In this document: positions 55,176-64,000 of the stretch, in pieces
Numbering within the stretch: the stretch's first letter is position 1
How the letters are laid out: each line of letters starts with the position of its first letter
Assembly: GCA_965247665.1 (NCBI GenBank)
Contig: CBDFHH010000005.1
Location: 1,550,001 to 1,614,000, forward strand
Source: CAUZWH01 sp965247665
GTDB taxonomy: Bacteria; Pseudomonadota; Alphaproteobacteria; SHVV01
Direction: 5' to 3'
Length of the DNA stretch: 64,000 nt
Translations under genes and position numbers: made by a program
The notes under the pieces: model-generated
What the model was told of the DNA's origin: nothing
Database searches by the model: none
Seen by the model: the letters and a program-made list of their open reading frames with translations, nothing else

Positions 55176-55585
55176 TACCCACTCGCACGAGGCGCGCATC
55201 GAAGCGCACTGCCAGCGGCGCTGAAAACAATATTGCCAATCGATCAGACCGCCTCGCCGCGATCGTCGGAGGTGTGACATTCGAGGACGGCATCAAGCAA
55301 ATCAAGACGCCGCCTGATCGCGTCGTCAGCAACCTCCGGCCATAGCTGATGCTGCGGCCGATCGTTGTGCGCTCCGCCCGCCGCGTCACGCGCGAATGTT
55401 GTGTCGCGATCGAGCTCGAGCCGGGAAACACTTGCATTCGGTAGCTTGAACGAAAACCCGGACGAACGGCGTCGCACTCGAAGTCGTGAGAGCTTTGGCC
55501 TAGATTAACTCATTCGCAAAAACGTTCGACTGCTGGCCTCCGCCGGCCGCACCGAGCCGGCGCCGCGCCTGGCAGAGAGGATACC
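55176..55585. other. 410-base stretch without a supported gene
   Basis: No reading frame here shows a recognisable domain or good start. The last 90 bases before the AsmA gene become AT-richer (CTAGATTAACTCATTCGC near 55500) and probably carry its promoter. Confidence 0.4.
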
Positions 55586-58500
55586 TTGAAGAAAATCGCG
55601 TTCGGCTTGATTGCCGTCATCGTCATCGTATCGGCTACCGCTCTGCTGGCGCCGGTCTTTGTCGATCTCAACGACTTCAAGCCCGATATTACCCGTGAGG
55701 TGGAGGCCGCGACCGGGCGCAAGCTTACGATCACGGGCGATATCGATGCGCGGATTCTCCCCAGCCCCGGTGCGACGGTGCGTGGGATCCGATTGACCAA
55801 TATCGCAGCCGGCGCGAGCAAGGATATGGCGACGCTCGATTCAATCGAGGTCGACGTCGCCTTGGCTCCGCTGCTCCGCGGCGATATCCAGATTCGCAGT
55901 GTGACGCTCGTCAAACCCGTCATCGCCATCGAAGCGTTTGCGGACGGCCGCACCAACCTGGAGTTCTCGAGCCCTGGCTCTCGTTCATTGGACAGCCACG
56001 CTGCGCGCCCGCCGCCGGCAAGCGATAGCCCTGCCATTCGCATCGATCGAATCGCGATCGAGAGAGGCGTGGTGTCGTACCGCGACGCGGCTAGCGGCAA
56101 CACGATTCGCCTCGACGCGATCGACGCGACCCTCTCGGCGGAGTCCTTGACGGGTCCCTTCACCGGCGTCGGTGAATTCGTCCTGCGCAAGACGCCCGTC
56201 AATTTTTCGTTCAGCGTCGGCGCGCTGGCTGACGAGGGTGCGATTTCGCTTGCGGCGGAGATTGAGGTCGGCGATGCCGACGCGAAGCTCGATTTCCGCG
56301 GTCAGGCGAGCGAAGCGACCGCCGATGCGCATGTCAGCGGCAGGCTGCAAGTCACGGGAGACCGTTTCGGCAAGCTGTTGGCGGCGATCGAACGCTTGAG
56401 CGGATCGCCGCCCGGCCGTCTACCCGACATCGCCCAGCCCTATTCGCTGAAAGCTGCCGTCGACGTGAGCAGCCGAGGCTTCGCGCTCGATGAATTCGTG
56501 TTCGAGCTCGGTGCCAGCGCCGCCAGCGGCGCGATCAGCGTCGCCCGCGGCGAGCAGATGAGGGTCGACCTTGCCCTGTCGGTCAATCGTTTGGACGCCG
56601 ATGGTCTGCTCGCTGAGCTCAATGCCAGGCCACCCCCGAAAGACGGTTCCTCCTCATCGTCGAATGCCGACGACATGCCGGTTGCTCCGGTCGCCTTCGC
56701 GCTTCCAGAGAACCTCAACGGGTTCGTCAACGTTGAGGTCGAAGCGGTGCACTACCGAAACCATGTGGTGCGGCGGGTGGCGATCGCTGCGGCGCTCGAG
56801 AACGGCACCGTCAGGTTGCGAAAACTTACCGCGGAACTGCCGGGAGGATCGGATCTTGTCGTCGACGGCACGCTCACCGCCGTCGATCAAGCTTCGCTCT
56901 TCGAGGGAAACGTGCGCGTCAACTCGGACAATTTACGCGCGGTCCTTGATTGGCTCGAAGTGGACAGCAGCGGGATCGCCGTCGATCGCCTGCGCAAGCT
57001 CATTCTGTCGAGCCGGGTGCGGCTCACATCCCAGGTCGTGCAGGTCTACGATACGAACCTGACCGTCGATTCGGTCAGATTGAAGGGCGGTGCGGCCTAC
57101 GCTCTCCGTGCGCGCCCCTCATTCAGCGTCGCTGCAACGCTGGACCGGTTGAACGTCGACGCCTATCTGCCTCGGCCAACAGCGGCGGGCACAAAGAACA
57201 CGGACGAGCAGCCGAATGCCGGGGACGACGCCCGGGCAAACACCGCGCCGCCGCCGCTTGCGTTCCTCGAGAGCTTTGACGCTGACCTCAAACTCGCCGC
57301 AGGGTCGCTGGCCTATGACGGGCTGGCGGTCCAGGGACTGAAACTCGATCTGTCGTTATTGGGCGGTGAACTGACCGTTCGCGAGCTCAGCACGCCCAGC
57401 GTAGCGGGGGTGGCGGTATCCTTATCGGCCCGAGGCCGCGGTTTCTCCACGAACCCCGCTTTATCGACCGATTTCAACCTTAAGGTTGCGAATCCCGCGC
57501 GTGTCGCCCGCGCGCTGGACGTTAACCATCCGATGATCGCGCGTCTCGGCGAGGTGTCGGCAACGGGGTCCCTTTCCGGCACCGCCCAATCCCTGTCGAT
57601 CGACACAACGCTTGGAATCGACGGGCTGCAGGCAGTCGTTTCCGGTACCGCCGCCGGCACCGGCCTCGACGGCAAAGATGCCAAGCCGGTGGTTGACCTT
57701 TCTCTCAGACTCGCGAGCCCCGATCTCGCCGCCCTTGTGCGCCGTCTCGACCCGACCGTCGACCTGGCTCTCAAGGGCCAGGTCGAGGTGAGCGGCAAAG
57801 CAAGGGGCACGCTCGAGCAGCTCGACGTCGACCTGGCCGTAAACGCGGCCGGCGCGCGAACCAACGCGCTTGGATCGATCGCTCTTGCCAACGGCCTCGA
57901 CTACCACCTCCAACTCGCATTCTCGCACCCCGACGTTGCGGGGTTTCTCGCCAATGTCGGTGTCGACTATCGCCCGGCGACGACCAACCTCGGCGGTGTG
58001 TCTTTTGAGTCGGCGATGCGGGGGAGCGCGCAACAAATCGGCTTCAACGGCATCGACGCCAAGATCGGTCCGGCGCGATTCTCTGGCGATATCGAGCTGT
58101 CTCTTGCCGGAAAACGGCCACGGGTCGATGCCAACCTCCGTACCAGCGAAATTTTCGTCGATCTTTTTCTACCTCGAAACACGAACACGCAGCGGGGATC
58201 CGGCGGCCAATCGGCGGCACCGCGGCCGGACACGAAAGCGCCTCCCGGCCGGTGGTCGCGTGAAACGATCGATTTCGGGTTCGCGCGGGCCTTCGATGGG
58301 ACGATCCACGTCGCGTCGCGCGGCATAATTTGGGGCGCGTACCGCCTCGTCGAGCCACGGCTCAAGTTGGCCGTAAATGACGGTATCGTTGATGTAAATC
58401 CGCTCATCGGCAAGCTGTTTGCCGGACAAGTACAGCTCGCGGCGAGGGTAAGCGCCGTCGACACGCCGCGCCTCGGCCTGTCGCTCAATCTCAAGGGTGC

Positions 58501-59224
58501 GGACCTCGCCGCTGCGGTTCGTCAGGCGGCCGGTATCGATGTCCTGACCGGCCGTGTCGACCTCAAGGGCCGGTTTACGGCGCTTGGACGCAATCAGGAG
58601 GAGATGATTTCGACACTGACGGGGGAGGGTACCCTGACGGCGCGCGACGGTTCCATCGCCGGGATTGATCTGCGCACCCTCAGCGAGAAGCTCAAGCGTC
58701 TTAACGAAATCGCGGATTATCTCGGCCTGCTACAAACGGCGGTGAGCGGCGGAGCCACGAAATTCCGCACGGTTGACGGGACCTTCCGGATCAATCGCGG
58801 CGTTGTCGTCTCGAACGATGTGAGCGCCGATCTCGACGCAGCCCAAGGCACGGCGTTGGCGCGGGTCGACCTGCCGCGCTGGAACCTCGATCTCAAGAGC
58901 CGGTTTCGTCTCACCGAGCATGCCAACGCGCCGACCCTTGGACTCGACCTTCGAGGGCCTATCGACGCACCGCGACGCGACCTGCGCACCCGCGAACTCG
59001 AACAATTTCTCGCTCAACGCGTCGGCGCTTCGATCCTCCGCAAAGCGCTCGGTAAGGACAACCCGCTCACAGAGATTCTCGGCCCATCGCGCGCGACCCG
59101 GCAGCCGCCGGCAGCCGGACAGCAGACGCCGCCACCGCCGGACCGGTCAACTCCGCAGCAGCCGGCGTCGGATCCCGCCCAACGGCTGATCCAGGGTCTC
59201 GGTACTCTCTTGAAGAGGAACTAG
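55586..59224 (+). CDS. large AsmA-family protein
   Basis: 1212 residues, from a TTG preceded by GAGAGG at a good distance; no ATG fits. An N-terminal membrane anchor (IAFGLIAVIVIVSATALL, about 4-22) is followed by the AsmA N-domain (DLNDFKPDITREVEAATGRKL, then LTITGDIDARILPSPGATV). The middle is a long series of beta-rich repeats, as expected for the groove-like lipid-transport bridges of the AsmA/TamB/YhdP group. The AsmA_2-type C-terminal block runs RVDLKGRFTALGRNQEEMIS to IAGIDLRTLSEKLKRL. The tail is Pro/Gln-rich (PPAAGQQTPPPPD). Likely role: outer-membrane lipid homeostasis, which fits mlaA-mlaC in the window. Complete. Confidence 0.92.
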   Translation: MKKIAFGLIAVIVIVSATALLAPVFVDLNDFKPDITREVEAATGRKLTITGDIDARILPSPGATVRGIRLTNIAAGASKDMATLDSIEVDVALAPLLRGDIQIRSVTLVKPVIAIEAFADGRTNLEFSSPGSRSLDSHAARPPPASDSPAIRIDRIAIERGVVSYRDAASGNTIRLDAIDATLSAESLTGPFTGVGEFVLRKTPVNFSFSVGALADEGAISLAAEIEVGDADAKLDFRGQASEATADAHVSGRLQVTGDRFGKLLAAIERLSGSPPGRLPDIAQPYSLKAAVDVSSRGFALDEFVFELGASAASGAISVARGEQMRVDLALSVNRLDADGLLAELNARPPPKDGSSSSSNADDMPVAPVAFALPENLNGFVNVEVEAVHYRNHVVRRVAIAAALENGTVRLRKLTAELPGGSDLVVDGTLTAVDQASLFEGNVRVNSDNLRAVLDWLEVDSSGIAVDRLRKLILSSRVRLTSQVVQVYDTNLTVDSVRLKGGAAYALRARPSFSVAATLDRLNVDAYLPRPTAAGTKNTDEQPNAGDDARANTAPPPLAFLESFDADLKLAAGSLAYDGLAVQGLKLDLSLLGGELTVRELSTPSVAGVAVSLSARGRGFSTNPALSTDFNLKVANPARVARALDVNHPMIARLGEVSATGSLSGTAQSLSIDTTLGIDGLQAVVSGTAAGTGLDGKDAKPVVDLSLRLASPDLAALVRRLDPTVDLALKGQVEVSGKARGTLEQLDVDLAVNAAGARTNALGSIALANGLDYHLQLAFSHPDVAGFLANVGVDYRPATTNLGGVSFESAMRGSAQQIGFNGIDAKIGPARFSGDIELSLAGKRPRVDANLRTSEIFVDLFLPRNTNTQRGSGGQSAAPRPDTKAPPGRWSRETIDFGFARAFDGTIHVASRGIIWGAYRLVEPRLKLAVNDGIVDVNPLIGKLFAGQVQLAARVSAVDTPRLGLSLNLKGADLAAAVRQAAGIDVLTGRVDLKGRFTALGRNQEEMISTLTGEGTLTARDGSIAGIDLRTLSEKLKRLNEIADYLGLLQTAVSGGATKFRTVDGTFRINRGVVVSNDVSADLDAAQGTALARVDLPRWNLDLKSRFRLTEHANAPTLGLDLRGPIDAPRRDLRTRELEQFLAQRVGASILRKALGKDNPLTEILGPSRATRQPPAAGQQTPPPPDRSTPQQPASDPAQRLIQGLGTLLKRN

Positions 59225-59344
59225 TTGCTCGGAGATCGTGCGACCGACGGTTCGCAACGACACGCTGTCGGTCGGTTTGGTCGCAGCCGTCGACCTGGCA
59301 GTTGAGCGGCGGCGGGTGATGGAGAACCCTATTGGTATTGTCGC

Positions 59345-60727
59345 ATGCTGGTGATCCACGATACGACGGTAGTGACGGTCGATGCCGACGACACCGTGAT
59401 ATTCGACGGTGCGGTCGTGATAGATGGCGCCAATATTGTCGCCGTTGGACCGTCGAACGAACTCCTTCGCCGTTTCGAAGCCGGCCAACGTGTGAGCGGG
59501 CGCGGCAAGGCCGTGCTGCCCGGCTTTGCCAATCTTCACACCCATCTCGAACTGACCCTGGCGCGGGGCGTCTATGAAGACATGTCGCCGCCCCACAACC
59601 CGCCATTCATCGGCGGAATGGCCGAGCTGCCGCTGCCCGCGCTAACCATCGACGAACGACGCATAATGTGCCAACTCGGTGCTCTCGATGCGCTACGTAG
59701 CGGCACCACGGCGCTGCTCGAAGACTCCGAGAATATCGGCGAGTACGCGCAGGCGATGGTCGATTGCGGACTTCGGATAACGTTTACCGAGCGCACCTCC
59801 GATCGCGCCAACGCGTCATTCGGTGAGCCGGGTCCTTTTATCGTCGACGAGGCCGCCACGGAAAGCGCGGTCGTACGCACGCGCCGCGCACACGCCGATT
59901 GGCAGGGCGCCGGCGACGGGCGAATCAGAATCGGGGTTTCAGCGCACTCGCCCGATATGTGCTCTCCGCAATTGCTGCGTCGCCTACGCGAGTTGCAGGA
60001 CGAACTCGACTGTGTGGCGACCATCCACCTCAGCCAAATGTGGGGCGAGGTTGAAGCGGTCAAGATTGCCCGCGGCAAATTGCCGACCGAATACCTGGCA
60101 CAACACGGTTTCCTGAACGAGCGTTTGATCGCTGCGCATTGTCGCTGCATGCAGCCGAGCGAGGATGCGTTGCTTGGTCAATCCGGCGCGACCGTCGCCT
60201 TCAATTCCGCGATTGCGTCCCGGCGCGGGCTGAGCCCACATATCCGCGAGCTCGGCGATGCTGGCGCGCGAATCGGCCTCGGCACCGACAACATGTCCGA
60301 GGACATGGTCGAGGCGATGCGCACAGGGCTTTTCATGGAGCGCGTGCGCAGGGCCGACGGCCGCGATCCTCAACCCGAAGAGGTGTTGCGGTGGGCGACC
60401 GTCAATGGTTACGCCGCTCTCGGTCTGCCGGGCGGTAGCCTTGAGGCCGGCAATCCGGCCGACCTGATCATGATCGAGCTTCGTCAGCCGCACTTGGTGC
60501 CCTTGATGCGGGTGGTGTCGACGTTCGTGCACCAAGGGCGCGCCGGCGACGTCGCCGATGTCATGGTCGGCGGCCGATGGCTCATGCGCAACCGCGAGGT
60601 CTCGTCGATGGATGAGTTGGCGATCGTCGCGCAAGCCGACCTGACCGCACGGCGTGCGTGGGCGAAGCTGCTGTCCGAATCGCCCGACCTCCCCGTTCCG
60701 AACGGTTTCGACGCGCGCTCACCCTAA
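59345..60727 (+). CDS. amidohydrolase of the chlorohydrolase/deaminase group (ATZ/TRZ-like)
   Basis: 460-residue metal-dependent hydrolase with the composite beta sandwich and TIM barrel. Metal ligands: His65 and His67 (FANLHTHLE), His228 (TIHLSQM), His265 (AAHCRC) and Asp315 (GLGTDNMSEDM). In this group the barrel histidine is normally followed by a catalytic glutamate (HxxE); here that position is Gln231. The usual C-terminal domain ASLEAGNPADLIMIEL is present. Substrate unknown; deamination or dechlorination of a heterocycle is the family norm. An upstream gap of 120 bases separates it from the AsmA gene. Confidence 0.85.
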   Translation: MLVIHDTTVVTVDADDTVIFDGAVVIDGANIVAVGPSNELLRRFEAGQRVSGRGKAVLPGFANLHTHLELTLARGVYEDMSPPHNPPFIGGMAELPLPALTIDERRIMCQLGALDALRSGTTALLEDSENIGEYAQAMVDCGLRITFTERTSDRANASFGEPGPFIVDEAATESAVVRTRRAHADWQGAGDGRIRIGVSAHSPDMCSPQLLRRLRELQDELDCVATIHLSQMWGEVEAVKIARGKLPTEYLAQHGFLNERLIAAHCRCMQPSEDALLGQSGATVAFNSAIASRRGLSPHIRELGDAGARIGLGTDNMSEDMVEAMRTGLFMERVRRADGRDPQPEEVLRWATVNGYAALGLPGGSLEAGNPADLIMIELRQPHLVPLMRVVSTFVHQGRAGDVADVMVGGRWLMRNREVSSMDELAIVAQADLTARRAWAKLLSESPDLPVPNGFDARSP

Positions 60728-60900
60728 ACGCCGCGTCGCGTTCGACCTTACCGGCCCGCCGATATCCAACCGGCATTGCCCGGCATGCGCGCTCGGCGCG
60801 GCGCTGCGTTTCGAACGGCGCGAGCATCGGCGATGATTTGTGAAGTCCCGGTCGGGAGCCTATCTTCCGTGGTCCGCTACGTTTCCTTGGGGGCTAAACC

Positions 60901-61749
60901 ATGTCCGACGCGCGACGCGATGACCGCATCGCTTCAGCGCCCGCTCTTCGGGCTCAGCTTCAATTTGCCGCCGATACCGGCGCCGTTCCGGTAGCACGGG
61001 TCGCCGAGCCCGGCACCGGGCCGGATGAACATTCCGGTGAGATATCGGTGCACGAAATCGAAATCCGAGATGCCCGCCCCATCGCCGACACGCTCGATTT
61101 GGATCGCCAAGGCTTCGTGCTAACCCGGCACACCACCGCCGTTGGAGACTTCTACGCCGACGAACAGGTTCGCCGGATCTACTACCTCGAGATGGAGCGG
61201 TTGGTCGCGGAGATGACCGGTGCGAACAAGGTGGTCGTATTCGATCACACCATCCGCGTCGCCGACGAGAAAAAGCGGATCGAACGCAAGGTGCGGGACC
61301 CGGTCAAACGGGTCCACAACGACTTCACCGAGCGCTCGGCTCCGCAGCGGGTGCGCGACCTGCTCCCGCCCGACGAGGCCGAGGCGCGGTTGGCGAAGCG
61401 TTATGCGTCGATCAATGTGTGGCGACCGATCGTCGGCCCGGTCGAGATCAAGCCGTTGGTCGTCTGCGGCTACGAATCGATCGACGACCGGGATCTCGTT
61501 CCGGCCGAACGCCACTACCCGGACGGACGGATCGGCGGCATCTATATGCTGGTCTTCAACCCGCGACAGCGCTGGTTCTACTTTCCCGAGATGACCGGAG
61601 ACGAAGTGGTTCTGTTGAAGTGCTTCGATTCGCTGACCGACGGAACCGCGCGATGGACCGCGCATGGGTCGTTCGATCCACCCGCGGTGCGCGCCGGCGC
61701 CGTGTCGCGCGAGAGTATCGAGGTGCGCACGCTGCTTTTCTTCGACTAA
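60901..61749 (+). CDS. CmcJ/NvfI-family putative oxygenase
   Basis: 282 residues of the CmcJ/AsaB-type family, named after a cephamycin methoxylation component and now seen as a non-haem Fe(II)/2-oxoglutarate-like fold. Diagnostic parts: FYADEQVRRIYYLEMERLV, VVVFDHTIR, a VHNDFTERSAPQRV block with a candidate metal His-x-Asp, INVWRPIVGPVEIKPLVVC, and the C-terminal WFYFPEMTGDEVVLLKCFDS with TAHGSFDPPAV containing the last histidine. Complete; small-molecule substrate unknown. A 170-base gap precedes it. Confidence 0.85.
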   Translation: MSDARRDDRIASAPALRAQLQFAADTGAVPVARVAEPGTGPDEHSGEISVHEIEIRDARPIADTLDLDRQGFVLTRHTTAVGDFYADEQVRRIYYLEMERLVAEMTGANKVVVFDHTIRVADEKKRIERKVRDPVKRVHNDFTERSAPQRVRDLLPPDEAEARLAKRYASINVWRPIVGPVEIKPLVVCGYESIDDRDLVPAERHYPDGRIGGIYMLVFNPRQRWFYFPEMTGDEVVLLKCFDSLTDGTARWTAHGSFDPPAVRAGAVSRESIEVRTLLFFD

Positions 61750-61816
61750 CGGGTCACGAATATCTATGGGGGCTCGTGACGCCGCCGCGTGCGGCGTCGG
61801 ATTTACCGGCTCGGTC

Positions 61817-62030
61817 ACGTGTCGCGAGTTCGTCCGTGGCGCCGATACGGAGGTCGTTGATGAAGATCTGCGGCGCGCACGCCGGCCGCCCCGTTCTATC
61901 GAGATAGCCGCGAGCGTCGCGATCGAGCGGCGGCACGCTCAACTGTCGCGGCGCCCGAGTGGCGCCGGACATGTCAAACGCTTCGGTTCCCGAGTCCGTT
62001 CCCACCCCCGCGCTTGCCGGCAACGGGCCG
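61817..62030 (-). pseudogene. remnant of a glutaredoxin gene
   Basis: On the minus strand one frame reads YLDRTGRPACAPQIFIND followed by LRIGATDELATRDRAGKSDA, the conserved C-terminal half of GrxC-type glutaredoxins (VPQIFI cis-proline loop, GG.D.L, AGKLD). Upstream EAFDMSG matches the second strand, and a further frame reads RCRQARGWER as a possible trace of the CPYC helix. At least one frame change and loss of the active-site motif make it non-functional. It follows the ubiX remnant on the same strand. Confidence 0.7.
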
Positions 62031-62042
62031 GTCCGACGCCCC

Positions 62043-62648
62043 TTAGCCGTCGCCGACCGCGGGAATACCCCTGCTTCGCCCCAGCGGGGGCGGTATCGAC
62101 GCAATGTCGACCTGATCGAGGATTCGCATGCAGATCTGATCAACGATCGCGTCGATCGATTTGGGCCGGTGGTAGAAGCTCGGGACGGGCGGAAAAACGA
62201 TTGCGCCGAGCGCAGCCAGCTTGGTGAGGGTTTCGACGTGCCCTGATGAGCGGCGTCTCGCGGATCGCGATGACGAGGGCCGCCGTTCCTTGAGCATGAC
62301 ATCGGCCGCGCGGCTCGTGAGCTCGTCGGTGATGCCGGTGGCCATGCTCGAGGCGGTGCGGATCGAGCACGGCGCGATAATCATGCCATGCACGCGGAAC
62401 GAACCCGAGGAGATCGGTGCACCGATATTGTTCGGCGCGTGCACGACATCGGCGAAGGCCGCGATGTCCGCGGGCGACATCTGGCATTCCTAGGCCAGCG
62501 TCAGGCGGCCGGCCGGGCTTAGAATCAAATGGGTTTCGACGTCGGCGTCGTCGTGCAGCAGGTGCACCCCGTAAATCGCCCCGCTGGCGCCGGTGATCGC
62601 GACAACGATGCGCCGCTTCGATGAGTCGGTGGGGGTGTTGGCGGTCAT
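62043..62648 (-). pseudogene. ubiX: ubiX (flavin prenyltransferase), disrupted
   Basis: UbiX makes prenylated FMN for UbiD decarboxylases. From the ATG at 62648 the frame reads KRRIVVAITGASGAIYGVHL, then lacks part of the first helix, continues DDADVETHLILSPAGRLTLA and hits an in-frame TAG at 62490-62492. It resumes FADVVHAPNNIGAPISSGSF and IIAPCSIRTASSMATG, TDELTSRAADVMLKERRP. The following VIAIRETPL block is only in another frame (about 62247-62280), and the original frame returns at HVETLTKLAALGAIVFPPVP, SFYHRPKSIDAIVDQ. One stop, two compensating frameshifts and an internal loss make decay more likely than error. Confidence 0.85.
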
Positions 62649-62753
62649 ACCGATGCCTCGTCCGGCAAGCGTGCGAAAGAAAAGCCCTCCACGTCAAGGC
62701 GCTGGTGCTACCATCCTTTTCGATTCGAAGCGCAACTCCGATCCGGAGGATCC

Positions 62754-62972
62754 ATGATTCGCGAAGTCGATCAAGCGGTCGGCGAGGTTTGTGCACGGTC
62801 CGCAGAGCTGCTCGAGCCCGGACCCTACGGGGTGGGAGTTCCCGAAGATTGCGAGTCCTACCGGCGGCCGCGGCGCCACCGCTTGGGCGATGGAACCGGC
62901 CGCGCCGATGCCGACCAAATGGCGCCCGGCGGCAGCGGTCACCGGCATCGGGCTGAAGGACGCGACTTGTGA
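62754..62972 (+). CDS. possible small protein or frameshifted remnant
   Basis: 72 codons with a very good ribosome binding site (GGAGG five bases before the ATG) and a stop overlapping the GTG start of the next gene by four bases, so translation may be coupled. The first 35 residues (MIREVDQAVGEVCARSAELL) look protein-like and acidic; the rest is Arg/His-rich and looks like a wrong frame of GC-rich DNA. It may be a leader ORF or the start of a gene later frameshifted. No family recognised. Confidence 0.35.
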   Translation: MIREVDQAVGEVCARSAELLEPGPYGVGVPEDCESYRRPRRHRLGDGTGRADADQMAPGGSGHRHRAEGRDL

Positions 62973-64000
62973 CCCGCGCATGGATCAACTCGGCCGACTC
63001 CCATGTCAACGAGCCGGGAGATTTGTGGGAGAAGGCGCTCGGCGCGAAGTGGGGTGACGCCGTGCCGCGGGTGATCGAACCCCAAGCCTCGGGTGACGGG
63101 AGTATCACCGGTGGCGGGCACGTTTACTTCACCGGCGAAGATTATCTGCCGACCGGCGACCTCGATCTCGGCGACGAGATGGTGCAACGCGCGCGCCGAA
63201 CCGACGTCGATCCGATCTACCGTGCCGAATGCATGGACGAGGATGGCGTGTGGGCGGAGCTGTTGTTTCCGACCAAAGGAATGATGGTGTTTCCGCTGCC
63301 GAACACCGATCTCGCCCGCGACTGTTTCGCGGTCTACAACGATTGGCTGCACGAGTATTGCAGCCAGGTTCCCGCGCGCATGCTGGGTGCCGCGTTGATT
63401 CATATGGAAGATGTCGAGCTTGCACTCGCCGAGCTCGAACGTAACGCCAAGCGTGGCTTCCGTTGCGGCATGATCAACGGCGATACGCGGCCCGAATGGG
63501 GTCACTACAGCGATGCGAAATACGATCGTTTCTGGGCCGCCGCGACGGAAATGGGCATACCGATCGCGATTCACATTTCCACCGGTTTAAAAAAGGATGT
63601 GTTCGTGTTCACGGGTGAGAAGCTGCGCTATGCGCCACGCGGCTATCTCGATCTCATGGCTGAAGCGGGTCACGTCGTCGCCAACGAGTTCATATTCGGC
63701 GGCGTCTTCGACCGGTTTCCCGCGCTCGACCTATTCCTGGTGGAGTATGAAGCGTCGTGGCTGCCGCACTGGCTCTATCGCTGTGAACAGATCGCTTACG
63801 ATTTCGGCCCCAACCTCGGCGTCGTACCGCCGAAAAGGCCGGTTCGGGAGTATCTCGGCCAGCTCTATGTCGGCGTGATCGATGACCCGCTGATCCGTAC
63901 GGTGACCTCCGAGCTTGATCCCAACCGCTTGATGTGGGGGTCGGACTATCCGCATGTCCGCAACACCCATCTCAAGTCTCACCGCGTCGTCGAGGAGACC
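62969..64000 (+). CDS. amidohydrolase-2 family enzyme, 3' end outside window
   Basis: 344 codons from the GTG at 62969, eight bases after GAAGGA. TIM-barrel metal hydrolase related to ACMSD/LigJ-type decarboxylases and hydratases. The N-terminus has the SADSHVNEPGDLWEKAL form typical of this subgroup (Asp-x-His in place of His-x-His). Further blocks: AELLFPTKGMMVFPL, CFAVYNDWLHEYC, GIPIAIHIS (metal His), FGGVFDRFPALDLFLVEYEASWLPHWLYR and MWGSDYPHVRNTH with the last metal Asp. Likely acts on an aromatic or lactone intermediate. Open at the window edge. Confidence 0.88.
   Translation, partial: MTRAWINSADSHVNEPGDLWEKALGAKWGDAVPRVIEPQASGDGSITGGGHVYFTGEDYLPTGDLDLGDEMVQRARRTDVDPIYRAECMDEDGVWAELLFPTKGMMVFPLPNTDLARDCFAVYNDWLHEYCSQVPARMLGAALIHMEDVELALAELERNAKRGFRCGMINGDTRPEWGHYSDAKYDRFWAAATEMGIPIAIHISTGLKKDVFVFTGEKLRYAPRGYLDLMAEAGHVVANEFIFGGVFDRFPALDLFLVEYEASWLPHWLYRCEQIAYDFGPNLGVVPPKRPVREYLGQLYVGVIDDPLIRTVTSELDPNRLMWGSDYPHVRNTHLKSHRVVEET

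Noticed and set aside
55244..55477. 77-codon minus-strand frame with the stretch LPNASVSRLELD, reminiscent of histidine phosphatases
   Set aside because: Only that one short match; no RHG motif or other family block can be found upstream, and no ribosome binding site.
62694..62981. 95-codon minus-strand frame with Gly/Ala-rich AAGRHLVGIGAAGSI
   Set aside because: No recognisable family and it opposes the better-supported start signals of the plus strand.

Overview
The window is GC-rich, densely packed chromosomal DNA that looks alphaproteobacterial (Rhodospirillales-like; inferred from gene order, no search was run). The main pointers are rnpB directly upstream of mraZ, an uninterrupted mraZ-to-ftsZ division and cell-wall (dcw) cluster followed by lpxC-bamD-recN-ligA, a methionine synthase split into two genes, and an outer-membrane lipid-transport pair mlaA-mlaC. 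lpxC, bamD and mlaA also show a Gram-negative with an LPS-type outer membrane. I see no rRNA, tRNA, CRISPR array, insertion sequence or prophage.

Layout. 1-3000: three tandem EamA/DMT permease genes on the minus strand, with a decayed fourth copy upstream. 3250-4684: mlaC and mlaA (minus). 4998-10637: a methionine-cycle operon, ArsR-methyltransferase regulator, metF, metH homocysteine domain, metH remainder, each gene overlapping the next by four bases and preceded by a double palindrome. 10678-15226: an SDR oxidoreductase and a fused HyuA/HyuB 5-oxoprolinase (minus). 15391-16919: a DjlA-type co-chaperone and a peptidoglycan amidase. 16951-17340: RNase P RNA. 17514-36278: the dcw cluster (mraZ, rsmH, ftsL, ftsI, murE, murF, mraY, murD, ftsW, murG, murC, murB, ddl, ftsQ, ftsA, ftsZ), headed by a 10-bp-periodic array of MraZ-type boxes. 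36496-42233: lpxC, bamD, recN, ligA.

42261-64000 is more accessory. It holds a CoxL-type pseudogene, a LysE exporter, an aminopeptidase P with an extra N-terminal segment, a DUF1127 protein, prmA, uvrD, a ClC channel gene broken by a frameshift, a pentapeptide-repeat protein, a thioesterase, a D-lactate dehydrogenase-type flavoenzyme followed by a glutaredoxin-DinB fusion, a mini zinc ribbon, a very large AsmA protein, an amidohydrolase with an altered active-site motif, a CmcJ-type oxygenase, remnants of a glutaredoxin gene and of ubiX, and a partial amidohydrolase-2 enzyme.

The dcw genes make and cross-link peptidoglycan precursors (MurA to MurG route except MurA, MraY, Ddl, FtsI) and build the divisome (FtsL, FtsQ, FtsW, FtsA, FtsZ). 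lpxC and bamD link this to LPS and outer-membrane protein assembly. I found no clear new multi-gene defence or metabolic system. The most unusual items are the glutaredoxin-DinB fusion, the operator placed on the start of the methionine regulator, the MraZ-box array, and the concentration of broken genes (EamA remnant, coxL-like, ClC, grx, ubiX), which points either to ongoing gene loss or to assembly errors that should be checked.
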